Origin: Hesseltinella vesiculosa
Lineage: Eukaryota; Mucoromycota; Mucoromycetes; Mucorales; Cunninghamellaceae
NCBI GenBank assembly: GCA_002104935.1
Contig: MCGT01000020.1
Location: forward strand, 124,001-188,000
Reading direction: 5' to 3'
Length of the DNA stretch: 64,000 bases
Shown here: positions 21,264 to 35,182 of the stretch, one piece after another
How positions within the stretch are numbered: position 1 is the first letter of the stretch
Layout: each line of letters begins with the position of its first letter
Program-made: the position numbers and the translations under genes
Notes under the pieces: model-generated
Database searches by the model: none
Told to the model about the DNA's origin: nothing
Seen by the model: the letters and a program-made list of their open reading frames with translations, nothing else

Positions 21264-22260
21264 TTGCAAGGTCGCGATCACAAAAGAAAAAGAGAAAAGC
21301 AAACAAAAAAAAAAAAAAAAAAAGAGTGCGAGGAGTTTTTTGTTACAGGCTGTACAGTATTGCAGGCCAAGCTCTCAACCATGACCACTTTTCACCAACG
21401 CATATATTACAGCATTCAAACATTGGCTTCCATTAGGTTGGTAAGTCTCATACTTCTTCATTCAAGCCTGCTTCATGCAATGGTAGCCTGAAGCTGTGCT
21501 ATCGTGTTTGGGCCAAGATCGGGCCCTGAATCTTTGGTCAGCCATTTTTCACCATTCTCATCGTTTTTTAACATGTGTTTTATTTCTGACTGCTAAACGT
21601 ATAAATGGCACCTTTATTCATAGTAAAAATAAGAATGAGTAACCTGGAACAAAGTGAAAGTTGTTAAACAATCAACCTTCCGAATCCGTTCGGTGCTTAA
21701 CCTTGAAAATAAAATAAAAAAAAGAGCAGTAGAAGACGTAGGCAAAGAAGTAAAAAAAAGAGCGAAGAAAAAGGGGAGCGGCAGATAAAGCTCGTGATGA
21801 TGAACTTGGCAATAACTAACTTGAACACAGGGGATTCGGCCACGTCGAAACGAACCTGCTTACAAGTTGGCAGGGCGACATTCACTGATCAGCCTGATTT
21901 TTTCAGCATCGGTGCCCTTTGTAAGGTCTGGCATTTGTGCTAAGCTACACTACGATACATTAGCTCAAAGACGAAATACCTCCTTTCGCATTTTCGGTGC
22001 AATGGCGACCAGCCCCTTTGGATTTTCACAAAATCTGTGCCCATATCAGTGCAAAATCCAGCGCAAATGAATTGATCCCAAATGATGCATACAGGTACAA
22101 AAGAAGTAAATAGGGTAACGCTTTATTTCCTAGACCTACCAAGCCAAATAAGAGAGTTGCTGTGGCTGGCTGGTTGTGGTTGCTGCAGTGAGGAACAAAA
22201 AAAAAAAAAAAAAAAAACGGCGCCGACTTCTTTCACCATCTTTCTTTTTCGCTGATCAAA
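21264..22260. other. Divergent intergenic region (shared promoter space)
   Basis: This separates the minus-strand 21263 start from the plus-strand EMC2 start. It has A-runs at 21304-21323 and 22197-22217. Short ORFs exist but none has a family signature. No tRNA was seen. Confidence 0.5.
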
Positions 22261-23136
22261 ATGGAATCATTCAACTATGATGATGCTGTAGAGGAATTGA
22301 AGACTTTCCGCCAAACCAACGAGCGTCAGTCTGAACGAGTGTGCGCTTTGGGTGCTAAAATGATGCGCGACAAACTCCAATCCAAGCTTGGCGATGAAGG
22401 TAAAATGACACGTTTGCTCGAAGCGCTCACATCGTTCTGCTTGCGGTAGTTTGGCCCTTTTATGAACAAGTGTGCATTGCTGCAATGGATACTGGCGACA
22501 AGGATCTCACTAACGTAGGCTGATTGTACGTCACAAAACACGATCGCTTACTCACCGATTTTGGGATTCTAGTACTGCATTCAGCAACTCCAAGCACGTT
22601 TTGGCGAATCTTCTTTGCGGTTTCGTCGACTCCTGGGAATGAAACATGAAGCTAGCGGCCGATTAGAAGAAGCTCAAAAAGTGTATGATAGCATCTTGGC
22701 CGAAGACGAAACAAACATGGTAAGAGATGAAGTCAGCCCAACGACCATCTGACAAGACTTTCTTTGAACTCTAGTTGACCTCGAAACGTCAGATTGCCCT
22801 GCTCAAGACCAGAAATAAGATCCCTGACATGATCAAGGCTTTGACAAAGTATCTGGATACCTATTATGACGATGCCGAAGCTTGGTTGGAGCTCTGCGAC
22901 GCATACCTGAATCAATACGAATACGACCAAGCTGCTTTTTGCTGTGAAGAACTGCTGCTTCTTCAACCCAACAATCACTTGATTTACCTCAAGTATGCTG
23001 AGATCCTCTACACCGTCCATCGCTACGATCTGGCTCTTAAGCACTATTGTAAAGTCTTGGATCTTTGCCCCGACTATACGCGCGCTCTGTACGGCTTACA
23101 CTTGGTAAGAAACCTACATTGATTTTACTAGGAAGC

Positions 23137-23168
<32 letters not shown>

Positions 23169-23327
23169 CGTTTCTCCTGATAGACATCTTCCAAGCTATT
23201 AAACGACACGTCTAGTCCCCATGCTTCGGATTTGCATGCCTTGGCGACCGAACGATTATTACACATTTATAGCCAGCAACCCCACCAGCCAATCGTGCAA
23301 GACTACCTAGCCCAGCCAACCGCATAG
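22261..23327 (+). CDS. EMC2: ER membrane protein complex subunit 2 (TPR protein)
   Basis: Five exons (22261-22399, 22450-22514, 22573-22719, 22775-23104, 23184-23327) give 274 residues. EMC2 is the cytosolic TPR scaffold of the ER membrane complex, which inserts tail-anchored and multi-pass proteins. TPR-like helices are visible in GRLEEAQKVYDSILAEDETN, AEAWLELCDAYLNQYEYDQA and NHLIYLKYAEILYTVHRYDL, followed by DYTRALYGLHL, an order and spacing typical of the family. The length matches EMC2. The third and fourth introns carry the usual T-runs near the acceptor. Confidence 0.9.
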
Positions 23328-23435
23328 ATGACAACATGACAAATGGAATGCACTTGCCACTCTTGTGTTTAATGCTGATACCAACACATTAAAAAAAAAT
23401 GTACAACAGTAAAAGTCAATGAAAGGAGGGATCGG

Positions 23436-24302
23436 TTACTTGGTAATAAAGGTACACTTCATGGCAACCTCCTGAGGGTTACTTGATGACAGAATGGCGG
23501 GTATTTCGAGGGAAAGTGCGCTGCAGATGACCACCTGGACTGGCTGAGGTGCATCGAGCACGATGTTCTTGGCCCACTTGATTTTGCCCTGCATGGCGCC
23601 CGTCACATCGTCGACGGAGAGTGTGTTGGACAGGTTGGTCAGGGGCGCTTTCTGTTCGGCACACCGCCAGTGGCGGATCAGGGATGCCTGAGGATTGGTC
23701 TTGGGATCGCTGGTATAGAGCCCAGGCACGTCAGTCAGGAACACGCACCGCTGGACCGATGGTAAATGCGTGGCCAAGGCATGCAATAGGACATCGCCAG
23801 ACAGGATGGTGCAGCCCAAGGTATGGTCCAACACAGCATCGCCAAACAGAACAGGCACAAAACCTTGCTGACAGAGCCGAGTCACGCGGTTCTGTAAATG
23901 CAAACCAGCCTCGGGTGTCAGTGCGCCACTGTTGGTCTCGACAATGTCGTAGGGTGATACAGAAAGCACGGGCAAGCCCTGCAGCCGACAATGCTCCATA
24001 ATGCCATGGTGTAATGCAAGCATTCGTTCGCGTGTCAGGCTCATGCCCTGCTTGACCAAGTCTTGGTCATGCTTGTCTTGAATGTGCGACCAGCCTTGCT
24101 TGACATTGAATTTCTTGGCGGGCGGATGGCCAAAGCTGCCGGCACCATGAACAAGGATCATCTGCTTGTTTTCCGGCACAAGTCGATGAAGGTAGGCGTC
24201 TGCAACTCGTTGAATCACCACACCCAAGGACTGCGAGTAGGTGTCTGGTGTGGATTTGTCGGTAATGGCCGCGCCCCCGAGTTTCACGATCACGGTTGTC
24301 AT
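23436..24302 (-). CDS. Isopentenyl phosphate kinase-like amino-acid-kinase-fold enzyme
   Basis: This is an intronless ORF of 288 residues. IPK phosphorylates isopentenyl phosphate to isopentenyl diphosphate, feeding an alternative or salvage branch of the mevalonate pathway. Motifs fit the family: VIVKLGGAAITDK at the N-terminus, ILVHGAGSFGHPPAKKF (glycine loop with the catalytic-type His), PVLFGDAVLD, ILSGDVLLHALA, FLTDVPGLY and SVDDVTGAMQGKIKWA. The family pattern HGGGSFGH is HGAGSFGH here. No targeting peptide is obvious, so it is probably cytosolic. Other amino-acid kinases (aspartate, glutamate 5-kinase) fit less well because of the GSFGHP motif and length. Confidence 0.85.
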   Translation of the reverse strand: MTTVIVKLGGAAITDKSTPDTYSQSLGVVIQRVADAYLHRLVPENKQMILVHGAGSFGHPPAKKFNVKQGWSHIQDKHDQDLVKQGMSLTRERMLALHHGIMEHCRLQGLPVLSVSPYDIVETNSGALTPEAGLHLQNRVTRLCQQGFVPVLFGDAVLDHTLGCTILSGDVLLHALATHLPSVQRCVFLTDVPGLYTSDPKTNPQASLIRHWRCAEQKAPLTNLSNTLSVDDVTGAMQGKIKWAKNIVLDAPQPVQVVICSALSLEIPAILSSSNPQEVAMKCTFITK

Positions 24303-24632
24303 AAAAGAGGAGAAAGAAAAGAAAAACCTGGGCGGGCTGTCCAGCCTTTTTTTTCGCTGACCTTTTGATACACAGAAAAAGGAACGAATATTAAGTCATA
24401 CAAAGGTTCGCAAGTGTAGAGTCTACTACAGAGTCGAGCATCCCTTGACACATTTCAGGAGCATCTAAAAGGCGTAAGGATGATCACCAAGGCACCAGCC
24501 AAAAAACTCAGTCGAGAAAAAAAACCGCCGTCCTTTTTTTTTTTTCTTCTTCCTCTTTGTCTTTGTTTCATCCTTCATCCAGGTGGATAGTTTTATTGAT
24601 TTTATTACTACTATCCTTGACACAATCGCAAT
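24303..24632. other. Divergent promoter region
   Basis: About 330 bp separate the IPK-like start from the RNase K-like start. T-rich tracts (24533-24560) and AT-rich sequence are present, with no gene. Confidence 0.5.
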
Positions 24633-24974
24633 ATGAAAACATTTGTTAGTCCCGGCAATGCTACTTGCTGTAGCATCCTGTCGTTCTTTGGTATCATCTT
24701 TTTGGTACGTTGGTCATTTTTATTTTCAAGTTGCAATCAGCGCTCGATACTGACCTACGCTCTGTTTCCTTTCTTTGCACCATAGGTTGTTTTGGGTGTG
24801 GCTTTCGATGCTCGTGTCGAAGTCTTGACGGAATTCGTAACTGATCCCGATGATCCTTCGGCCACTGCCAAGGCTTGTTTCACTGCTGCCATTGTGTATG
24901 CCTGTTTCCTTGGCTTTTGCTCCTGCCAAAGCCTCATCCATCGATACAACGCTCGCAACCAAATCCAGCTCTAA
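24633..24974 (+). CDS. RNase K / V-ATPase subunit f-like small membrane protein
   Basis: Two exons (24633-24704 and 24786-24974) give 86 residues. Two membrane segments are visible: ILSFFGIIFLVVLGVAF, and AAIVYACFLGFCSCQ near the C-terminus, separated by a lumenal loop containing ARVEVLTEFV. This layout and the CCSILS/GFCSCQ elements resemble metazoan RNASEK and the fungal V-ATPase subunit f, a small subunit of the proton channel. The identification rests on topology and short motifs. Confidence 0.75.
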
Positions 24975-25181
24975 ATCAATCAAGCGCACGCGTATCACCA
25001 CCCCTTGTTTTGCCCATTTATTTTCGTACAGTACAATACCATTTTTTTATCACGATTTTGATATCCCCTCCCTGTATCAGAAAAAAATAAAAATAAACGC
25101 CTGCAACTCATCAACTTCTAACGTGTAAAAGATGCAGCATGATTTTTATTTTTGTTCAGAGATGATAAAGAGTAAAGAGGG

Positions 25182-26300
25182 TTAAAAAGAAATGGGGTCG
25201 GGTGAGATTTGACGCAGGGCAGTCAACATTTGATCTCGGACATGGTTTGTCAAGCGGTTGATATCTTCCGATGATTCTTCAACGCCATCAGTGGGAATAG
25301 GTGGGAGCACTGGCGAGCAAGAACACAACGGGTCAGAGCTAACACCTTTTTTTTTTTTTTTTTTTTTTACCTCGAATTTTGACATTGCCAGTGGTGAAAT
25401 GCTTTGCCTTTGAGTTGTAGATATTTTGGTAATTGCTGACGACAATGGGAATGATTGGGACGCGTGCTTGCACCGCCATATAAAAGGCACCTTTCTTGAA
25501 AGGTAGCATGTCAATCTCCAAAGGACGGCCTCGGGTGCCTTCAGGGAACAACCACACGCTTGTCTGAGAAAAAAAAATGAGGATCTCCATTTTCACATGC
25601 AAACCGCACTTCCCACTTCTCAGCAAGCTTATTTTATTCACCTACCTTTTTCTTGTGGATATCTGACGCAGCTTGTTTGGCTTCGCTCACGGCGCTTTCT
25701 CGGTTCTTTCGATCCAAAAAGACGGCATTACTCAGGATCACTGTTCCGCGAAAAAAAAATTGAGAGTCAGTTGTTATTTTTTTCAGGGGTGCCTGGAAGA
25801 AAATCATGCTTACTGAACCAGCCCAAGAATGGGTAATACTTGAGTGCCTTTTTAGCTACGACCGATGTCATTTTAGGGAAGACACTGCCCATCATCAGCA
25901 CATCCAAACTGCTTTGGTGGTTGCACACATACACTGCGGGGCCATAGGAAGGGTCGAGGTATTGCTGACCTTCGACAGTGGTGGTGATGTCCAGCAGCTT
26001 ACCGCAGAGGTGATAATAGCCACGAGCTACCAGCCAGTTGATCCATCCTCGTTTTCCAATCAGCGGCAGCACCAACGATGATACCACACCAAACGATGCC
26101 ATGATCCCAATACACAATGTTGAAATAAACGACCGGTAATAAAAGCCACCATGCTTTCTCATGACAAGGGCAATAATCAGAGGTGCAAGAGCAAGCCAGC
26201 TGGCTTTTGAAACTGTTCGCATTAAGAAGGACAATCACACATCAGTGCCATCCAGTTTACTTTTACGCAACTTACCAGGTCGGGACAATACTCCAGGCAT
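25182..26300 (-). CDS. 1-acyl-sn-glycerol-3-phosphate acyltransferase (AGPAT/Slc1-like)
   Basis: Five exons (26276-26300, 25814-26212, 25646-25740, 25371-25563, 25182-25309) give 279 residues. The enzyme acylates lysophosphatidate to phosphatidate on ER or lipid-droplet membranes. Motif I is NHQSSLD (HX4D), motif II lies around FLDRKNRESA, motif III is LFPEGTRGR and motif IV is VPIIPIVVS. Hydrophobic N-terminal segments (ASWLALAPLIIALVM and STLCIGIMASFGVV) fit membrane anchoring. The short first exon (25 nt) encodes only MPGVLSRP. Length and motif order match the family. Confidence 0.93.
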
Positions 26301-26517
26301 TTTAATGGTATAACACAATGGATTGGATCGCGATGAAAGAAGTAAAAAAATTAAAAAAAAAAAAAAAAAAAGTGTACAAGGAAAGAAGGAGGACTTTCAA
26401 ATGTCAATGAAAAGAAACAAATCAAGCTGACTTGCTGACACCTGAAAATGGTGGGGTCCCAACTTTTGGCGACAGGCTAATTCATTTACTATTGCGTCAC
26501 ACTCAGGCTAAAGGAGA

Positions 26518-27606
26518 TTACAATCTTGCCAATAGTGGGCTATAATATTTATCCATAAAATAGGTAGTAGCATTGGCAATGGCTTGGGCTAGGATGGGTC
26601 GATCGCTTGCTGAGAACCGCAGGGCTTGGGGACTTTCGATTTGGATGACGTCCAGCTGAGAACTATATTGCTGCGTGGTGTAGCCGCCTTCAAAGTAGAG
26701 GGCCTGTTTGGCAGGAGATCGATGGGTTGGCGAAGGCACGACCTGAATCAAATCACTGCCGCCCATCATCTTGTCGCCAAACGATCCGCTACCTCGTAGA
26801 AGCTGGGAAACTACCTCTGGCCGGTTGTTCTGCAGAAGGCGATGCGCCAAACGCGACAAGGACGAATTTGTGATCAAGTCTTGATCCCGATCAACTGTCT
26901 GTAGCTTGGATTTTTGCACCATATAGCCCAATTCCACCATGCCTTCCCTGTGAGCTTGCCCTGGATAAAAAAAAAAGTTGAGCCTGTGTCATGAACAGGT
27001 CACCCATTATGCTTTACATTACCATGAATGTCCAGCAAAAGACCTTCACCAAATCGAGTTTGGATCTGTTGTACCAGTCCTCGCAGAGCGTCATGGTATT
27101 CCTGGTGGAGCGTAAAAATAAGTCACTAAAATCTACAATGCACAGGCATGAAAAAAAATGGAGAGAGTGCAAAAACTTACTGCCCAGACTTGTTGGCCTG
27201 TTTCGGAATCGGTGCCTTGGTCGATTGGTCGGTTGACATCAACTTTACGACGGGCGACATTGAGAATCAACATGTAGGGCCGAGCTTTATAATGGCCTCG
27301 GATTTGTTGAGAAATATACTTTGCCAGAACGATGGTGTATGCGTCGGGAATGACCTGACCTTCTGTACGGTTGGGTATGGAAGTAGGCATCGCCAGGCCG
27401 CCGTGAGGCACTGTCAATAACAAGGGCAAATCTCCTGGAATGACTGTGATCGCATTGGTCGTATATGACTGCAAAGCTTCCATGCAATTAAGACAATGTG
27501 CGACTTGGATGAGGTGTACTAAGAACAGAAGGCGGATTGTGAGTGGCCACATGCAAAAAAGAAAGGCGAGAAATAAAATAGGGCACTCTCCACGGCTGCA
27601 TTTCAT
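26518..27606 (-). CDS. Secreted N-formylglutamate amidohydrolase-like protein
   Basis: Three exons (27181-27606, 27023-27101, 26518-26960) give 315 residues. A hydrophobic N-terminus (ILFLAFLFCMWPLTIRLLFL) looks like a signal peptide or anchor. ATG at 27552 (MWPLTIRL) is an alternative start giving a more standard signal. Family-like motifs are LTVPHGG, NVARRKVDVNRP (Arg/Asp/Asn), EYHDALR and LLLDIHGQAH (metal-binding His), in the order seen in N-formylglutamate amidohydrolase-type hydrolases. The substrate in fungi is unknown. Exons 1 and 2 join exactly at the family Glu-Tyr-His motif, supporting the splice model. Confidence 0.8.
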
Positions 27607-27743
27607 TCAAATTCAGTTTCTTCAAACTTTATTTTTTTTTTCTTAACGAGTAGAAAAGATGGTAACTGTAAACTCGGTGGAGTCAATGGGTAGGGATTTT
27701 GGAGGGGAAAATAAGGAATGGTATGGATCTAAGGCTTCCTTGT

Positions 27744-29848
<2,105 letters not shown>

Positions 29849-31838
29849 GGCTCTCTGTTTGTTTTTTATTACTTCGTTCAGGAACAAAAAAGAAAGAGAA
29901 AAAAAAAAAAGAAAAGAATGCAGACCTAAATAATTGAGATCTAATTTTAGGTGGGTCGCTCCGCCTCAAAATCATAAAAAGGGTGTCGTGAAGTACAAGC
30001 AATCGCTTTTTGGTTTAGCGCTTACACGAAATTGTGGCTGTTTTTAATAGCCCAAACTCTAGAATGGTAACATTTTCTCAAATCACTCACACCTCTCTGT
30101 CACAGTCCACAGAAGAAATCAGAAAAGAAAAACGGAGCTGGACCATGAATGTTTTTTTTTCTTTTTCAGTTTCCAAAAAAGCATCATTTTTTTTAAAAAC
30201 ACATCAATATTTCAGGCAACTTCATAGGTCAGTGCACCGATATTCATCATCAAAGCTGTCAAAGTAGTTGCAAAAGTCACCTGATGTTTGCAGCAGAAAG
30301 TAGCCTTGGGTTTGTGGGTCACTGGATGAGAGAAAAAAAAAAGACGTGGCGTGGCACGTTGGATTTTTTTTTTTTTTTGTGGCTCGCATTTACGCGCTGT
30401 ATTTTCATTTTCTTTTTTACTTCTTGGCATGGCTTGCTCGTGAAGCTGGTCATGGATGACGACGAATGTTGCCCAACTTCAAAACGGTTGAAGCTTGACC
30501 ACTCAGTCAAAAAACGGGAGGTTTGTCACCCTGCGCCCGGTGCGATATGGTTATGTAACCGTCCTTCCGCGCCACAATGGCTCTGAGTCTCGTGCTTCTT
30601 AGCAATAGCATCTTTTCGTCGTTGGGGCTTTTGCATAATGCCCATGACAATGACCACCTGGTGTTTATCGCTGCCTGTCGTCGTAATCTAGGAGGAGCCA
30701 CTAATTGACTGCTTGATTTTTATTATATCGGCCGTCCTACCCTTTGACCTATCCAAAGAACCTGCCAAGAAAATGCTTTATTTTTATTACAGGACACCAA
30801 GGTTGAAACACAGCAATTTTACACGCAGGACAGAAACTGAGTATGGCTGGATGTGAGTGCTCTTACAACTACAACCATGACCTCCTTAGAGAAAGCTTGC
30901 TCCTTCATTTTCAGGGCCGATAGACTGAGTCAGAGCTTTCAGTTTTTGTATGGCCAGTGCCCTCGAAATACCGGGTTTTTCAAGCACGTCATATTGACCA
31001 TTTGCTTAGCTTTGAGACCACCAGTGGAAGCAGCGCTTTACCAGCCAAGTTTGGCAGGACCTACGGGTTGCTGCGACAATCTTTAGCTCGGCCACACGGC
31101 AATGGGATATTCTAAGACTTCATTCAAAGTCATTTCTTATAACATACTTCCCGTAGGAAAAATTTGGGGTGAATAGAATTTCGATGATTATTTTTTTTTT
31201 TTTTGGTTGGATGGATATTGACCAGTTTTTGACATTTTTTGGCTGGGGAATCCTACGCGACACAATGAAAGAAGCAACAAGCTGGCCGAGCAACTTTTCA
31301 CAATCGATATGATTTTTTTCAGAATGACCATCATTGTTGTGCTTCTTCATGCATGCAAAATTTTAAATCGATTCAGTCACTCAAAAAAGCTCTGCAGCAC
31401 TAGCTTCATTTCTGCAAGAAAAAAAAAACGAGCAAACTATGGCTGGGTGCTCGGCGGCGTTTGTTTCGCATGTTCCCAGCTCAGCTGAAAGGTCTGGGCT
31501 CTTTTCAGGCGAATCGATTTTGGATGCCCTTGCTGGCAGCCAAAAGTTTCCTAGCAGGGCAACGGTTTTAATCAGCATCGTCTTTCAACCTCGTCATCAT
31601 CGTTTACTGCATCCATGCCAACTTTTCAAGTCAGTCCGATGGATCAGAAATACCGTGGAAATTCTATTTTGTTTTCACAGCAGGAAGGTAACCTTTCACT
31701 CATAAAATGAGGCGCTGTCAGCCACCTGCACTACCCAGCACAAATGTCACCATGGTCTTTTTTGAATGTGTCACAAGATGAATGTTGAACTATTTTTAAT
31801 TTCCAAAAGTTAAAGGGAAAAAAAGACAAGGTCGATCG
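29849..31838. other. Gene-poor stretch of about 2 kb
   Basis: No gene is supported. Scattered short ORFs occur: at 30449 MDDDECCPTSKRLKLD with a basic patch, at 30853-31086 and at 31439-31705. They lack family motifs and convincing splice partners. The DNA has many A- and T-runs and a diverged similarity to 52368-52430 near 31281-31345. It probably holds the promoter of the repeat protein gene and old repeats. Confidence 0.45.
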
Positions 31839-33283
31839 TCATGCCAAACCGCCCTGGAGAGCCCTGGGAAGATAAGGTTCTTCCAAAAAGCGCAGCTCTT
31901 CCTCAGTAAGCTTCACTTTCAGAGAGTCGACAGCATCGGCAATACGAGATGATTTGTTGATGCCAACAATAGCCGAAGACACAGCAGGTTTGGAAAGCAC
32001 CCAAGCCAAGGCCACCTAGGGTGATGTAACAAAAAAAAAAAAAAAACGCCCATGAGTCTGTGCACGCTCATTATGTTTTTTATGTCCAGTCCTCTTCCTT
32101 ACCTGAGACATTGGTATGCTCTTCTTCTTGGCCAACTCCTCGACCCGATTGACAATTGCCTTATCCACATTATTCAAACCACCAGGATGGATGCGTTCAA
32201 AGCCAAAGTCGCTGGATGTGCGCAAGGTGTCTTGACCAAGAGGACGTGCAAGCAGGCCACGGTCCAAGGGTGACCAAGGCACTTGCCCGATCTTCTGATC
32301 CAGAAGATATGGGATCATCTCGCGCTCCTCCTCACGGTACAGCAAATTATAAAGGTCCTGTTCGATAATGCATTAAAAAAATGAGTGTTCCGCCTAAAAA
32401 AAAAAAAAAAGGTTTGGGAATGCTGTTTTACCTGCATAGCAACAAATTGAGTCCAGCCGTTTTTTTCGGCCACACCGTTCATACGAGCAAATTGCCAAGC
32501 ATACATGCTACTAGCGCCGAGGTAGCGCACTAGAACGTAGAGTGGATTGATAAGCATCATGGTCTAGGCATATGCCTTTATTTTTTCTCTACCTTTGCCA
32601 GAGCGCACAAGATCATTCAAAGCTTCCATTGTTTCCTCGATGGGAGTGTTCTATTTAAAAGAAAAAGAATAAATCAACTGAAGAAAGAAAAAAAGTCTAG
32701 TGAGAGCTCACATTGTCAAATCGATGGATATACAAAAGATCGATGTAATCGAGGTCCAAACGTTTCAGAGAGGCGTTCACCGAATCGAATATAAATTTGC
32801 GTGATAGGCCACCGTTGTTGACTTTGCGAGGATCCTTGGGATCGATGCTGGCAAACGACACCGAGAGATCGTCAAACACAGGCATAAATCTAAGATTGAA
32901 AAAAAAATTCATCAACTTGATGCAACAGTTATGCTTCCCAGGAACGTACACCTTGGTAGCCAAGACAAGTCTGCTACGTGGAATATTGAATTTCTTGATA
33001 GCCTTGCCCACCAATTCTTCGCTCTTGCCGTTTGAATAGCCGCTGGCTGTGTCCCAAAAGTTGATACCAGCATCCCACGCATCTTTCATCAATGCAAGTG
33101 ATTCGTCTTCCTCTAGCACAAAATCCATCCACTTGCTGGAGCCTAATGAAAAGTATAAGAACGCGCAACGAAGTGGTCTACAGTAACATTTGCTTTTTAT
33201 ATATATATGTTACCATAAGACATGCATCCAAGGCTAATTCTGCTGACCTGCATGCCAGTTTTTCCGAGCCGTACGTATTCCAT
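31839..33283 (-). CDS. Aldo-keto reductase family oxidoreductase
   Basis: Seven exons (33214-33283, 32950-33142, 32712-32889, 32593-32650, 32432-32529, 32103-32357, 31839-32015) give 342 residues. The start at 33283 ([20 protein letters not shown]) matches the usual AKR N-terminus. Landmarks: [20 protein letters not shown] (catalytic Asp and Tyr), LVLATKV (catalytic Lys), [11 protein letters not shown] (catalytic His region), [26 protein letters not shown] and [14 protein letters not shown] (NADPH adenine binding). It is closest to the voltage-gated-channel-beta/aryl-alcohol-dehydrogenase-like AKRs using NADPH. The natural substrate is not evident. The exon 2/3 join uses donor GTACGT inside GGTGTACGT. 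Confidence 0.93.
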
Positions 33284-33969
33284 ATTTGTATTTTTCCTTC
33301 GCAACCGATGAAGGGGATAAAAAAAGTCGAAGGTGAGAGAACCTGATCTTGGAGGGATTTATACTTTTTTTTTTATTTTGTTTATGCTCCTGGGTGCGTC
33401 ATCAAATGCCCAAAAATTACTTGGAACCCAAATAAGGTAGGCGGCAATGGGTAACCTTTTTTTCGGTTGTGCTTTTTCCCATGTTTTTTAAAACGACAAG
33501 GACATATTTACTGTACCAGCGAGTGAATATAGATACGTCTCATGCACACTAGCATCATGGATCTCTTGCCATCTCCACCCTGATCGAAAGAGGTTTCTAC
33601 CTGGCAACGGAGTGAGAGCTCTATCTCTTCCTTCACACGAATGTATGCCACCCAAACGACAACAACCTTGTCATACAGTACTTGTCACAACTCAAAATAT
33701 GCAGAGTAAAAAAAAAGGATAAATCCAGTCCGTTCCAGCTAAAAGGCAGCGGTAGGCAAAGTCCGCTGTTGGAAGCCTGTCTGTTGCTGGGCAGCGACTA
33801 TCAGGTTTGAAAGATTTACACAAGCACATAGAAGCCTTGGGTTTTTAGGCCCCAAAACGTCAGATAAGAGGAAAGGAAGGGCTGCAAAGAGCGAACATAT
33901 GTACTCAGGCAGCTAGCTACGAGGAGACGGCTTTTCTCTGGTGAGCGAAGTTAAACATGAGTGAGTTTT
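33284..33969. other. Intergenic region
   Basis: This separates the AKR start from the 3' end of the NPC2-like gene. It has T-runs near 33366 and 33457 and AT-rich sequence. I see no gene or tRNA. Confidence 0.5.
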
Positions 33970-34612
33970 TTATTGAACAAAGGTCAAGTGGCCCTTCAGA
34001 CATGCAGCCTCGGTCGTTGCAGCGGTGAATAGTTTCGCCGTCACCTTGTACTCTCCCTGAAAAAAAAAAAAAAAAAGTGAGTGGCTCGTTCCAGCAGGAG
34101 GCAAAGGGAAAGAATGCTGGTGTGTGACCAACCTTGGGTATCATTGTTGAAATAGAGATCTCTTTGTCAAAGTCAAATGGACCAGGTTCAACAGGACAGG
34201 TCTCATTGACTTGCGCTAGCATCTGGCAAAAATCATACTGCTTGCTGAAGGCAGGAAGAATACCTTTGTGCGCTTCGACTGTGACGTAGGATCCTTGCTT
34301 CAATCGCTTCTTAATATTGCCTTTGGCCATCACGCGGACTTTTTGCCCAATCCGCAATTCTTGAGGTTCCACAGACAGGTGCGTGATGCTAAAAATTAAA
34401 AGAGGGATCAACGTCTGGCCAAAAAAAAAAAAAAAAAGAGTCTGGCAATGAGCAACTCACGTTACTATGGGGGAACTTGAACTGCAACTTGCGATATTTG
34501 GAGGCAGTGCAGAGCCTGAAGTATGGCTGCGATAATCTACGGGTATTACGGATGCAGCGACCATCTGGAAAAGGACATAAAATACTGCAAGCACGGGCAG
34601 GGGTCGGAACAT
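33970..34612 (-). CDS. NPC2: NPC2/ML-domain lipid transfer protein, secreted or vacuolar
   Basis: Three exons (34461-34612, 34133-34388, 33970-34056) give 164 residues. The N-terminus (MFRPLPVLAVFYVLFQMVAA) is a signal peptide. The ML (MD-2-related lipid recognition) fold is supported by IASCSSSSPIVT, ITHLSVEPQEL, RLKQGSYVTVEAHKG, CPVEPGPFDFDKEISI, GEYKVTAKLFT and CLKGHLTFV, with cysteines at expected places. Fungal members carry sterol or phosphatidylinositol/phosphatidylglycerol to the vacuolar membrane with NCR1. No transmembrane anchor follows. Confidence 0.88.
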
Positions 34613-35182
34613 GTCAAGGAGCTTTAAATAAAGTGAGAGGGGGTGGCAGCCAAAAAAGATTTCTCTAAAGTGTGTGGGGATTAAGAAACGCAATAAAGGT
34701 GGGGGAATGAAAGGAAGAAATCAATTGAAAACAGGCAAGGGAAGGTCCATTTATATTGAACAGTTATCAATGAAGGGTCATGAATGTTGGAGAGGCATAA
34801 AAAAAAATAGGAGAAAGGGGCATCGGTGACTTGTCTAACAAAGGCGAAAACGCATTGAAAAAAATTAAAGGGAGGGGGGAGGGTGTTGCTAAAAAAAAAT
34901 AAAGGAACTGTACATCGTTTTTGTTTATAGGATCATGATCGCTTGGGTCACGATCAAGGGTAAAATTAAGAGGTGATCAACTAATAGAACCTTCGTTTGG
35001 GCGCCACAACAGATTCATTTTCCGCTCCGCCCCACTCGCTTTTCCGCAGACAAGTCAATACAAAGAGTGGCTAGCGTATTGATTCGTGTTTTTATTTGAA
35101 TCTTAAAAAGAGATGACAAGAGGGGAAGAAGAAAAAAATAAAGGAGAAGGCACAGGTCCGATGCGGTAAAGAAAAAGGATCT
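34613..35182. other. Intergenic region
   Basis: Purine-rich and AT-rich sequence lies between the NPC2-like start and the Osh-like stop. It holds poly(A)-signal-like words and no supported gene. Confidence 0.5.

Noticed and set aside
30449..30586. Short ORF MDDDECCPTSKRLKLD with a basic nuclear-signal-like patch
   Set aside because: Too short, with no supported splice partner. A distant in-frame exon near 30793 is possible but speculative.
31439..31705. 88-codon plus-strand ORF
   Set aside because: No family motif, no promoter or splice support, unremarkable length for AT-rich intergenic DNA.
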